Part shown: positions 1 to 8,250 of the stretch, in pieces
Layout: each line of letters starts with the position of its first letter
How positions within the stretch are numbered: position 1 is the first letter of the stretch
Assembly (NCBI RefSeq): GCF_025362475.1
Contig: NZ_JANYGH010000063.1
Coordinates: forward strand, 1-64,000
Source of the DNA: Mucilaginibacter sp.
Lineage (GTDB): Bacteria; Bacteroidota; Bacteroidia; Sphingobacteriales; Sphingobacteriaceae
Direction of reading: 5' to 3'
DNA: 64,000 nucleotides
Notes under the pieces: generated by a model
Databases searched by the model: none
What the model was told of the DNA's origin: nothing
What the model saw: only the letters and a program-made list of their open reading frames with translations
Made by a program: the position numbers and the translations under genes

Positions 1-374
1 TCCTGCTATAAACCAACAACTTACATTTTTGCTAAACCTCAGCCCGAACACCGCCGAACACCCGCATCCTCCTGGCCCGAACACCCGGGGAAGTCAGCAA
101 ATGGGCAGATTATTAAATATCTCAATATTGAGCCTAAATGATCGAAAACGGGGAGTTTATGGAATATGCCTATTGAATAATGTGCAAAAAAGTGAAGGTT
201 TTTGCACATGTTTTTTTACTCCGGAACGCATGGCCTTTAATTACAGGTAATTTACTCGTTGTCACTTTAAGGCTCTTTATAACATGATTCACAGGGTTGG
301 CACCTTTTTTAATATTATGCGCAAGTAGCTTAATATTTCTTTTATTTGTAACTCATTCAATTCCCTGAAAAATT
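1..374. other. Intergenic region before the two-component operon
   Basis: I see no convincing gene here. A 73-codon frame at 29-250 has a low-complexity Pro/Asn-rich start and no recognisable domain, so I left it out. The only structure is a short CCGAACACC motif occurring three times, at 44-52, 54-62 and 77-85. Hexamers TTTAAT (308-313) and CTTAAT (329-334) faintly resemble the repeats found before the efflux genes at 2424-2462. I could not identify a full promoter. Confidence 0.5.
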
Positions 375-1067
375 ATGAATCATATATGCCTCGTGGAGGA
401 TGAGGAAAAAGTGGCGGCCTTTATTTCAAAAGGATTACAGGAACATGATTTCCTGGTAACTCATGCCGGGGATGGCTTATCTGCCATTGATCTGATAAGT
501 GCACAATCATTTGACCTTATCATCCTCGATTTGATGCTGCCTGATATCAACGGTGTTGATCTTTGCAGGCAAATAAGGAGGGATAACAGCAAGGTGCCGA
601 TATTAATGCTTACCGCGCTTGATCGCGTAGATGATAAAGTAAACGGTTTGCAAGCCGGGGCGGATGATTACCTGGTGAAACCTTTTCATTTTAGCGAACT
701 ACTGGCCCGCATTGGTGCATTATTAAGACGATTTAAACCGGATAATCAAAAAGAGGAAGGTTTATTGACATTTAGCGATCTGACACTGAACATATTCACC
801 AAAACTGCCGAGCGTGCCAATGCCGAGATTATGCTTACAACCAAAGAGTATCACCTGCTTGAATTATTTATGCGTAACCCAAACAAAACCTTATCGCGTG
901 ATTATATTGCTGAAAAAGTATGGGACATTCAGTTTGATACCGGTACCAATTTTATTGATGTGTACGTGAACTATCTCCGAAAAAAAATTGAAAAGGGTTC
1001 GCAGGCCAAGCTGATTCACACCGTAATAGGCATGGGTTATATTTTAAAGGAAAACAAGGCAGTATGA
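375..1067 (+). CDS. OmpR-family response regulator
   Basis: This is a two-component response regulator of 230 residues, the usual length for the OmpR/CusR group. The N-terminal receiver domain (about 1-120) has the acidic pair near residues 8-10, the phospho-acceptor Asp52 in LILDLMLPD and Lys102 in LVKPF. The C-terminal winged helix (about 130-225) has the typical end VIGMGYIL. Its stop overlaps the sensor kinase start by four bases (ATGA), so the two are co-translated. Its position before a TolC/adaptor/HME-RND set suggests that it activates those genes in response to a metal. The array of 11-bp-spaced hexamers at 2424-2462 is its most likely binding site. The family is clear; the signal is inferred. 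Confidence 0.95.
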   Translation: MNHICLVEDEEKVAAFISKGLQEHDFLVTHAGDGLSAIDLISAQSFDLIILDLMLPDINGVDLCRQIRRDNSKVPILMLTALDRVDDKVNGLQAGADDYLVKPFHFSELLARIGALLRRFKPDNQKEEGLLTFSDLTLNIFTKTAERANAEIMLTTKEYHLLELFMRNPNKTLSRDYIAEKVWDIQFDTGTNFIDVYVNYLRKKIEKGSQAKLIHTVIGMGYILKENKAV

Positions 1068-2428
1068 AAATAAAAAACCGGTTGGCCCTTAATTTTACTT
1101 TGCTTAGCTCGGCTTTGTTGCTGGTTATAATGGGGATCATGTACCTGGCTTTTGCTGATTTCTTCAGAACAGATTTTTATGGACATTTAAAAGACAGGGC
1201 AAAAGTAGCCGCCCAATTATACCTCGAGGCCGACGAAATATCTTCTGACTCGTTAAACCATGTCAGGGAGCGAATGTTGGAAAAACTGCCCGATGAAGTG
1301 ATACGTGTTTATAACGCCCACAATATCGCCTCGTTTATTAAAGATAGGGAGCAATACTGGAGCATTAATACCATTGAACAGGTACGCAACAAAAAAACTA
1401 TCAGTTTTAGGGAGGGTGAAAGGCAAACCATAGGTATTTATTACCCTGATAACCAGGGTAATTTTGTTATCCTGGCATCAGCTTATGACCAGCAGGCCAA
1501 AATTCGTTTATCCGGTATCATCAGGATCATGATCATCATATTAATTGTGGTGAATTGTTTTTTGTTTTTTATAGGTCGCTGGTTTGCTGAACGGTCATTA
1601 TTGCCTATAGATGGTGTTATCAGGCAAATGAAATTGATGAATGCCAGTAGCTTACATTTAAGGGTAGATGAGGGAAAGGGTAAAGATGAAATAAGCGCGC
1701 TGGCTATTAATTTTAATCGTTTATTAAGCCATTTGCAAAATTCATTTGAGCTACAACAAACTTTCGTGGCCAATGCTTCGCACGAGTTACGTACGCCTGT
1801 AACCAGTATTATAGGTGAAATAGAGGTTGCGTTGCATAAACAACGCAGTAGTGCAGAATATGAACAGCTATTAAATTCGGTATTATTTGAGGCAGAACGG
1901 TTGGGAGAAACCATTGGTAGCCTTATGGAATTGGCCCAAACCGATATGGAATATACACGCGCAATGCTTGAGCCGGTGCAGATAGATGAACAGATTTGGG
2001 AAATACAGCATCATTGGGCAATGTCGCCGGGGCATCCGCAGCTTCAGGTACAAATTGATCATCTACCAGAGGAACAGCAGGCACTGTTCATTAACGCCAA
2101 CAAAACGCTATTGAAAATTGCCCTCAATAATATTATTGGCAATGCCTTTAAATTTTCGGGCAACAAGCCTGTAATCTGCCGTTTGTATGCAGATGAGCGG
2201 TCTGTAGTAATTACCATAGTGGATAAAGGTATTGGTATCCCGGTTGATGACCGGGAAAAAATATTTACGCCATTTTATCGTAGTGCAAACGGGCGGGTAT
2301 TTGATGGAAACGGGGTGGGGCTTTATGTTGCCTATAAAATTATACAATTATTTAATGGCGCTATTACCATGAATTCTGTTATTAACCAGGGTACAACTTT
2401 TACCATCAGCTTTGTGCCTATATTCTAA
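1064..2428 (+). CDS. HAMP-containing sensor histidine kinase
   Basis: This membrane sensor kinase of 454 residues partners the regulator just upstream. Segments in order: membrane span about 10-30, periplasmic sensor region about 31-150, second span about 151-171, HAMP about 172-230, HisKA with the phospho-acceptor His240 in SHELRTP, then an HATPase domain with an N box (NNIIGNAFKFSG), a G1 box (DKGIGIP) and a G2 box (GNGVGLYV). The layout matches CusS-like metal sensors, but no metal ligands can be assigned by eye in the periplasmic part. The last codons overlap the first hexamer of the repeat array that precedes the efflux genes. Confidence 0.95.
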   Translation: MKIKNRLALNFTLLSSALLLVIMGIMYLAFADFFRTDFYGHLKDRAKVAAQLYLEADEISSDSLNHVRERMLEKLPDEVIRVYNAHNIASFIKDREQYWSINTIEQVRNKKTISFREGERQTIGIYYPDNQGNFVILASAYDQQAKIRLSGIIRIMIIILIVVNCFLFFIGRWFAERSLLPIDGVIRQMKLMNASSLHLRVDEGKGKDEISALAINFNRLLSHLQNSFELQQTFVANASHELRTPVTSIIGEIEVALHKQRSSAEYEQLLNSVLFEAERLGETIGSLMELAQTDMEYTRAMLEPVQIDEQIWEIQHHWAMSPGHPQLQVQIDHLPEEQQALFINANKTLLKIALNNIIGNAFKFSGNKPVICRLYADERSVVITIVDKGIGIPVDDREKIFTPFYRSANGRVFDGNGVGLYVAYKIIQLFNGAITMNSVINQGTTFTISFVPIF

Positions 2429-2462
2429 TCTCTTTCTAATCTCGCTTTAATGTGCCTCTAAT
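2424..2462 (+). promoter_or_regulatory. Four hexamer direct repeats at 11-bp spacing, likely response-regulator site
   Basis: TCTAAT, TCTAAT, TTTAAT and TCTAAT begin at 2424, 2435, 2446 and 2457, each exactly 11 bp from the next. They end 10 bp before the -7 element at 2473. OmpR/PhoB-family regulators are known to bind tandem direct repeats spaced by one helical turn, and such a regulator is encoded 1.4 kb upstream. Assigning this array to that regulator is inference. Confidence 0.6.
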
Positions 2463-2472
2463 TTGGGTGGTA

Positions 2473-2480
2473 TAGCTTTG
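2473..2480 (+). promoter_or_regulatory. Candidate -7 promoter element for the efflux genes
   Basis: TAGCTTTG fits the Bacteroidota -7 consensus TAnnTTTG, 17 bases before the start codon at 2498. No TTG -33 element lies at the expected distance. That place is taken by the 11-bp repeat array, which would suit an activator-dependent promoter. Confidence 0.45.
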
Positions 2481-2497
2481 TTCCAAACAAATATACT

Positions 2498-3793
2498 ATG
2501 CACCACAAATTTGTTATCGTTCTTTTTTCAATTCAACTATGGTGTATGGCTGTGGGGGGTATTGTTTTCGGACAAACCCCCAACAGCGATACATTAAGTA
2601 TGACATTGAAAGAGACGGAATCGCAGTTTTTAAAGAATAACCTTAATCTCATTATTCAGCATTATAGTATTGACCAGGCCCAGGCGCAAATAATAACTGC
2701 CCGTTTGTTCAATAATCCCGACTTTAGCTTTGCCAACGTTTTATATAATCCTAAAACCAAAAGGTTTTTTGATACAAGTCATGATGGGGGCGAGTATTCT
2801 GCCCAGCTATCACAACTTATCCAAACTGCAGGTAAACGCAATAAAAGTATTCAGCTGGCACAGATAAGCGCGCAACAGGCACAATATCAATTATTTGATC
2901 TGCTGCGCACGCTTAAATTTACGCTCAGGAATGATTTTTACAAAATTTATTTTCAGGAACAGTCTGCCCGGGTATACCAGGAGGAGATAAATTCACTGGC
3001 CAAAACGCTTAAAGTTTTCCAGGAACAGTACAGCAAGGGAAATATCGCCCAAAAAGAAGTACTCAGGATTCAGTCGCAGCTTTACTCATTGCAATCAGAG
3101 CTGAACGACCTGATGGATAGTATTGACGATACGCAAAGTGAGTTAAAACTGATGATCAGGGCCAAGCCTTCGGCTTATATTGTTCCACAGGTTGATATTA
3201 ACCTTGAAGGGAAATCAGTGGTGTCAGAAGTACCCTACCAGCATTTGATTGATTCGGCCTATGCCAACCGGTATGATCTGAAAGTAGCGCGGTCTGTTGT
3301 TGATTACAATAACATCAACCTAAAACTTCAAAAGGCAACGGCTGTACCAGATGTTACCTTTTCATTAGCTTATGATAAGCAGGGCAGTTACATCCGCGAT
3401 TATTCCAGCGCCGGGATAGCTTTTTCTCTGCCATTTTTTAACCGCAACCAGGGTGGTATAAAACAAGCCCGTATAGCAGTTGATGCCAGTAAAGTGCAAT
3501 TACAAAGTCAGCAAGATCAACTGGAAAGTGAACTTGCCAATGACTATAAAGGAGCCTTACGCCTTGAAAATCTGTACAATAGCTTCGATCCGAAGTTTAA
3601 ACAGGATTTTAACCACCTGATACAGGAAGTATTTAAAAATTACCAGAAGCACAACATCAGCCTGCTGGAGTTTCTTGATTTTTATGATTCTTACAAAACC
3701 AACACCCTACAGTTAAATAACCTGCAGCTTAACCGCATAAGCTCGCTCGAGCAGTTAAATTTTGCTACAGGTACTCCATTTTTTAATCAATAA
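2498..3793 (+). CDS. TolC-family outer membrane factor of metal efflux system
   Basis: This 431-residue protein is the outer membrane channel of a tripartite efflux pump (CzcC/CusC type). An N-terminal signal peptide covers about residues 1-25, with likely cleavage before QTPNS. The remainder has two long coiled-coil OEP repeats rich in Gln, Ala and Leu, for example the segments around residues 115-210 and 320-420. It is followed by the adaptor and the RND pump on the same strand. I see no lipobox, unlike some CusC relatives. The family call is firm; the substrate is inferred from the pump. Confidence 0.9.
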   Translation: MHHKFVIVLFSIQLWCMAVGGIVFGQTPNSDTLSMTLKETESQFLKNNLNLIIQHYSIDQAQAQIITARLFNNPDFSFANVLYNPKTKRFFDTSHDGGEYSAQLSQLIQTAGKRNKSIQLAQISAQQAQYQLFDLLRTLKFTLRNDFYKIYFQEQSARVYQEEINSLAKTLKVFQEQYSKGNIAQKEVLRIQSQLYSLQSELNDLMDSIDDTQSELKLMIRAKPSAYIVPQVDINLEGKSVVSEVPYQHLIDSAYANRYDLKVARSVVDYNNINLKLQKATAVPDVTFSLAYDKQGSYIRDYSSAGIAFSLPFFNRNQGGIKQARIAVDASKVQLQSQQDQLESELANDYKGALRLENLYNSFDPKFKQDFNHLIQEVFKNYQKHNISLLEFLDFYDSYKTNTLQLNNLQLNRISSLEQLNFATGTPFFNQ

Positions 3794-3806
3794 TTACTTA
3801 GATATC

Positions 3807-4904
3807 ATGTATCGCCCCTATAAAATAATTGCTTTTGGTGTCATTCCAGCCGTTATATTATCCATATCAGCCTGCACCCATCATGACGATGCCGAAACGG
3901 CAAAGGATGCCCATTTCCAGGTAACCGATAGTTTATTACACAGTTTGGTGATTGATACAGTAAAGGCCGAAAACGCGTTATCGGAAATTACGCTTACCGG
4001 CAGTATCGCGCCAGACGAAACTAAAATGGTTAAAATTTTCCCGATGGTAAGCGGTATTGCACAGGCAGTACATGTACAATTGGGTGATGTGGTAAAAAAA
4101 GGCCAGGTGCTTACTACGATGCGCAGCGCCGAAATAGCAGGCTTTAGCCGTGACATGATCGCGGCCGGGGCCGATTTGCGTAACACCCGCCGGCAACTGG
4201 AAACCACACAGGATTTGTACAAAAGTGGCCTGGCATCTGAAAAGGATCTGGAACAAGCCAAATCTGATTACCAAAAAGCAACTGCCGAGAATAGTCGGGC
4301 AAGCTCCATAATGTCTATCAACAAAAGTAACGGTAAGGGGTATGAAATACAGGCCCCGCTGGGTGGTTACATCATCGAAAAAAATGTTACGGAAGATATG
4401 ATGGTAAGAGCTGATAATAATCAGAACCTGTTTACCATTGCAGATCTGTCATCTGTGTATGTGCTCATCAATATGTATGAGTCTGATATTGCCAGTGTTA
4501 AGGTTGGCGATGAAGTACAGATATCAACGCTTGCCTATCCCGACAAAGTATTTACCGGTAAAATTGATAAGCTTTTTGATGTGCTTGATCCCGATAACAA
4601 AGTAATGCGTGCCCGGGTAATGATCAGGAATCCCGATAATATGCTGAAGCCTGGCATGTTTACCAATGTTAAGATCCGGGCAAAATCAGGCATGAATTTA
4701 CCGGCCATCAACACCAATGCTATTGTGTTTGATAATGATAAAAACTACGTGGTTGTGGTGGATGGGCCAGCAAAGGTACATATACAACCTATTGAAATAG
4801 CCAAACGTGTAGAGGATGTAGCCTACATCAGCAAAGGATTGAAACCGGGGCAACGTATAGTAGCATCGCGACAAGTTTACCTGTATGAGTCTTTAAAAGA
4901 TTAA
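3807..4904 (+). CDS. RND efflux periplasmic adaptor lipoprotein
   Basis: This is the membrane fusion protein linking the RND pump to the outer membrane factor (CusB/CzcB type). The frame opens at 3762, but the ATG at 3807 gives a proper lipoprotein signal, with a hydrophobic stretch ending in SISAC, so the mature protein is probably anchored at that Cys. The barrel-sandwich (biotinyl-lipoyl-like) halves lie around residues 65-95 and 165-190, with an alpha-hairpin between them (about 100-160). A beta-barrel region (about 205-290) and a membrane-proximal domain follow. A His/Asp run (CTHHDD) after the lipid Cys could bind metal, but this is only suggestive. 34 bases separate it from the pump gene. 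Confidence 0.9.
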   Translation: MYRPYKIIAFGVIPAVILSISACTHHDDAETAKDAHFQVTDSLLHSLVIDTVKAENALSEITLTGSIAPDETKMVKIFPMVSGIAQAVHVQLGDVVKKGQVLTTMRSAEIAGFSRDMIAAGADLRNTRRQLETTQDLYKSGLASEKDLEQAKSDYQKATAENSRASSIMSINKSNGKGYEIQAPLGGYIIEKNVTEDMMVRADNNQNLFTIADLSSVYVLINMYESDIASVKVGDEVQISTLAYPDKVFTGKIDKLFDVLDPDNKVMRARVMIRNPDNMLKPGMFTNVKIRAKSGMNLPAINTNAIVFDNDKNYVVVVDGPAKVHIQPIEIAKRVEDVAYISKGLKPGQRIVASRQVYLYESLKD

Positions 4905-4938
4905 TACGGATCCCTATCATTTTATTAAAGCAACTTAG

Positions 4939-7900
4939 ATGAACAAGTTCATAAAAGGAGTGCTGTCTTTTGCACTTAAAAACAAGGTTTTTATATTTTT
5001 TGTTACGCTGCTGATGGCTGTTGCAGGTTATATCAGCTTCAAAACCATCGCTATAGATGCTTTCCCGGATGTAACCAATACATCGGTAACCATTATAACC
5101 CAGTGGCCCGGCCGTAGTGCCGAGGAGGTTGAGAAATTTGTAACCCGCCCAATAGAACTGGCCATGAACCCGGCAGAGAAAAAGACAAGTGTACGCTCGT
5201 CATCGCTGTTTGGTTTATCGGTTGTAAAAATCACCTTTGATGATGATGTAGATTACGCATTTGCCCGTTTGCAGATCAATAATCATATTGACGAGGCCAA
5301 TTTACCCGATGGCATCACGCCGGAGATTGAGCCGCCTTATGGCCCAACAGGTGAAATTTACAGGTATACACTTACCAGCAATAAACGCTCTGTACGCGAA
5401 TTAAAGACCATACAGGATTGGGTAGTAAGTCGCGAGATAAGGGCAGTACCCGGCGTGGCCGATGTAAACAGCTTTGGCGGCGAGGTGAAAACATACCAGA
5501 TAACAATTAACCCGCAAAAAGCAGTGCAATATGATATAACCCCGCTGCAATTGTTTGATGCGGTATCAAAAAGCAATGTGAATGTTGGCGGCGACGTGAT
5601 ACAGCAAAGCGGGCAGGCCTATGTGGTTAGAGGCATTGGCTTATTGAACAATATCAGCGAGATAAAAAATATTGTAGTTAACAACATAAAGGGTACGCCC
5701 ATCTATGTAAAAACCATAGCCGAAGTAACGGAATCAGCCTTGCCCCGCTTAGGACAGGTAGGAAGGGATGTAGACCCGGATGTGGTAGAAGGTATTGTTG
5801 TTATGCGCAAAGGGGAAAACCCCAGCGTAGTGATAGCGGGCCTGAAGGATAAGATAAAGGAGCTGAACGGCAGTATATTGCCCGAGGATGTAAAGATCAA
5901 CACTTTTTATGACCGCGAAACGCTGGTTGATTTTGCCACCCATACCGTATTGCACAATATGGCCGAGGGGATTGTATTTGTAACGGTTATTGTATTGCTT
6001 TTCATGGCCGACTGGCGCACCACGGTAATAGTTGCCATTGTTATTCCACTCGCACTGTTGTTTGCTTTCATGTGCCTTAAATTAAAGGGGATGTCGGCCA
6101 ATCTATTGTCCATGGGGGCTATTGATTTTGGGATCATCATAGATGGGGCTGTGGTGATGGTAGAGGGGATCTTTGTATTGCTTGATCATAAGGCAAAGGA
6201 AGTTGGAATGGAAAATTTCAACAAGCTAAGCAAGCTGGGATTGATACGCCAGGCATGTTTGGTAAATGGTAAAGGCATATTTTTTGCAAAGGCTATTATC
6301 ATAACCGGGCTGTTACCTATATTCAGTTTCCAAAAAGTAGAAGGGAAAATGTTTTCGCCCCTGGCCTGGACATTGAGCTTTGCCCTTTTAGGCGCTTTGT
6401 TATTAACCTTTACCCTGGTACCTGCACTGTGCAGCATCCTGTTAAAGAAAAACGTGCGCGAACGCCATAACGTTTTTGTGGAGTTTATTACAAAGCATGC
6501 GCTTAGTTTTTATAACCTGTGTTTTAAACGCCGCAAAATAGTTTTCCCGATAGCGCTTATTGCTTTAGTGATTAGCCTGGGTTGCTTTACTTTATTGGGA
6601 ACCGAGTTTTTACCCGAGCTTAATGAGGGATCTATATATGTAAGAGCTACAGGGCCTTTGAGTACATCACTTGAAGAATCTGTTAAGTTATCAAATGAGA
6701 TGCGCAAGATCTTCCTGAGCTTTGATGAGGTTAAACAAGTGATATCGCAAACGGGCAGGCCCAATGATGGTACGGATGCCACTGGCTTTTATAACATAGA
6801 ATTTCATGTTGATATTTATCCGCAGGGCGAATGGAAACGAAAAGAGACGAAGGAAGAATTGATAGCGCGGATGCAGGACAAACTGAAGTTTTATCCCGGA
6901 GTAGATTTGAACTTTTCGCAGCCGATATCTGATAACGTTGAAGAAGCAGTGTCGGGAGTAAAGGGATCTATAGTGGTTAAAATGTTTGGCGACAACTACC
7001 CATATATTGAGGGTAAAGAAGAACAGATCTATAAAATATTAAAGGGAGTACGTGGCATTGAGGATCTGGGTATTTTACGTAATATGGGGCAGCCTGAACT
7101 GCAGATTAACCTTAACCAGGATAAAATGGCCCAGTATGGTGTAACCGCCGCCGATGCTAATGCGGTTATTGAAACCGCCATTGGCGGCCGTGCTGCAACA
7201 CAGATCTATGAGGGAGAAAGAAAATTTGATCTGAGGATCCGTTACCCGGAGGATTTCAGGAACAATGCCTCTGCCATTGGCGATTTGCGCGTACCAACAC
7301 TTAACGGGGGCCGCGTACCATTACGCGAGATAGCCGATATCGGGAAAATTACGGGTATCAGTATGATCTATCGTGATAAAAACAGCCGTTATGGTGCTAT
7401 CAAGTTCTCTATAAGGGGCCGCGATATGGGCAGTACCATTGCAGAGGCGCAAGCCAAAGTAAACGCGCAAATTAAACTGCCTAAGGATTACCGCTTAGAA
7501 TGGGCAGGTGATTTTGAGAACCAGCAAAGGGCAACCCAAAGACTATCACAGGCTGTACCCGTGAGTTTGCTTATCATCTTTTTTATCCTGTTTATCTTGT
7601 TCGGTAATTTCAGGGATTCATTGCTGGTGTTAAATAATGTGCCGTTCGCCATTATGGGTGGGATACTTGCGTTGTTAATCACCGGCGTTAATTTTAACAT
7701 ATCCGCAGGTATCGGTTTTATCGCTTTATTTGGTATTTGTGTTCAAAATGGGGTTATCCTGATCTCCAAATTTAAATCAAACATCAAAGATCTGCGTCAT
7801 CACCAGTTTACCAACTTTGCCGATGCTTTGAAAAGTGGTGTTGCCGATAGGATGCGCCCGGTTATTATGACTGCTATGATGGCGGCTATTGGTTTACTAC

Positions 7901-8067
7901 CGGCTGCATTATCGGCAGGTATAGGATCCGAAGCATCAAAACCACTGGCCATAGTAGTTATTGGCGGACTAATTACCAATACCATATTCAACCTGTTTGT
8001 GTTCCCCATCGTGTTTTACTGGACTTACCTTAAAAGGGTAGAGAACGGCGACACCGGAAGGATTTAA
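4939..8067 (+). CDS. CzcA/CusA-family heavy-metal efflux RND transporter
   Basis: This inner membrane proton/metal antiporter of 1042 residues has the full length expected for HME-RND pumps. The N-terminal span is followed by the porter region with DAFPDVTN, and the second half repeats the fold. The transmembrane-4 signature DFGIIIDGAVVMVE (396-409) carries the three acidic proton-relay residues Asp396, Asp402 and Glu409. This form resembles CzcA/CnrA-type pumps for divalent cations (Co, Zn, Cd, Ni) more than the CusA form, which has Ala-Ile-Val in that segment. A divalent metal is therefore the better guess; the exact metal is not visible. Confidence 0.93.
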   Translation: MNKFIKGVLSFALKNKVFIFFVTLLMAVAGYISFKTIAIDAFPDVTNTSVTIITQWPGRSAEEVEKFVTRPIELAMNPAEKKTSVRSSSLFGLSVVKITFDDDVDYAFARLQINNHIDEANLPDGITPEIEPPYGPTGEIYRYTLTSNKRSVRELKTIQDWVVSREIRAVPGVADVNSFGGEVKTYQITINPQKAVQYDITPLQLFDAVSKSNVNVGGDVIQQSGQAYVVRGIGLLNNISEIKNIVVNNIKGTPIYVKTIAEVTESALPRLGQVGRDVDPDVVEGIVVMRKGENPSVVIAGLKDKIKELNGSILPEDVKINTFYDRETLVDFATHTVLHNMAEGIVFVTVIVLLFMADWRTTVIVAIVIPLALLFAFMCLKLKGMSANLLSMGAIDFGIIIDGAVVMVEGIFVLLDHKAKEVGMENFNKLSKLGLIRQACLVNGKGIFFAKAIIITGLLPIFSFQKVEGKMFSPLAWTLSFALLGALLLTFTLVPALCSILLKKNVRERHNVFVEFITKHALSFYNLCFKRRKIVFPIALIALVISLGCFTLLGTEFLPELNEGSIYVRATGPLSTSLEESVKLSNEMRKIFLSFDEVKQVISQTGRPNDGTDATGFYNIEFHVDIYPQGEWKRKETKEELIARMQDKLKFYPGVDLNFSQPISDNVEEAVSGVKGSIVVKMFGDNYPYIEGKEEQIYKILKGVRGIEDLGILRNMGQPELQINLNQDKMAQYGVTAADANAVIETAIGGRAATQIYEGERKFDLRIRYPEDFRNNASAIGDLRVPTLNGGRVPLREIADIGKITGISMIYRDKNSRYGAIKFSIRGRDMGSTIAEAQAKVNAQIKLPKDYRLEWAGDFENQQRATQRLSQAVPVSLLIIFFILFILFGNFRDSLLVLNNVPFAIMGGILALLITGVNFNISAGIGFIALFGICVQNGVILISKFKSNIKDLRHHQFTNFADALKSGVADRMRPVIMTAMMAAIGLLPAALSAGIGSEASKPLAIVVIGGLITNTIFNLFVFPIVFYWTYLKRVENGDTGRI

Positions 8068-8092
8068 CAGGAACTGAAAACTATGTTAGGTG

Positions 8093-8250
8093 ATTAATGG
8101 AGGCGGAAAGCCATTAATTGAAGAGGAGAGTTCGCCGGTATATGTTTTTCTTCGGCGGCTGGCAGTAATTGATGGAAATCGAAAGGATTTAGATCAGGAC
8201 AAATAATTGCTGAGCAATTATTACGTGCTTAGTTTTTCTACAGTCGGCTT
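8093..8250. repeat. Hairpins and inverted repeat between convergent genes
   Basis: The gap between the RND gene and the convergent 523-residue gene holds several structures. One is an 8-bp stem at 8093-8100/8111-8118. Another is a perfect 9-bp stem with a 3-base loop at 8202-8210/8214-8222. The third is an inverted repeat of 19 bases with one mismatch, 8208-8226 against 8270-8288, whose second arm lies in the end of the coding sequence. They may act as a two-way transcription stop, but no long T tract follows. Confidence 0.4.

Noticed and set aside
44..85. CRISPR-like array
   Set aside because: Repeats are only nine bases, unevenly spaced, and there are no spacers or cas genes.
29..250. 73-codon frame at the window start
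   Set aside because: Low-complexity start, no domain and no promoter; composition differs from real genes here.
1483..1914. 143-codon minus-strand frame inside the sensor kinase gene
   Set aside because: Shadow of the conserved HAMP/HisKA coding region; Ser/Asn-rich translation typical of antisense frames.
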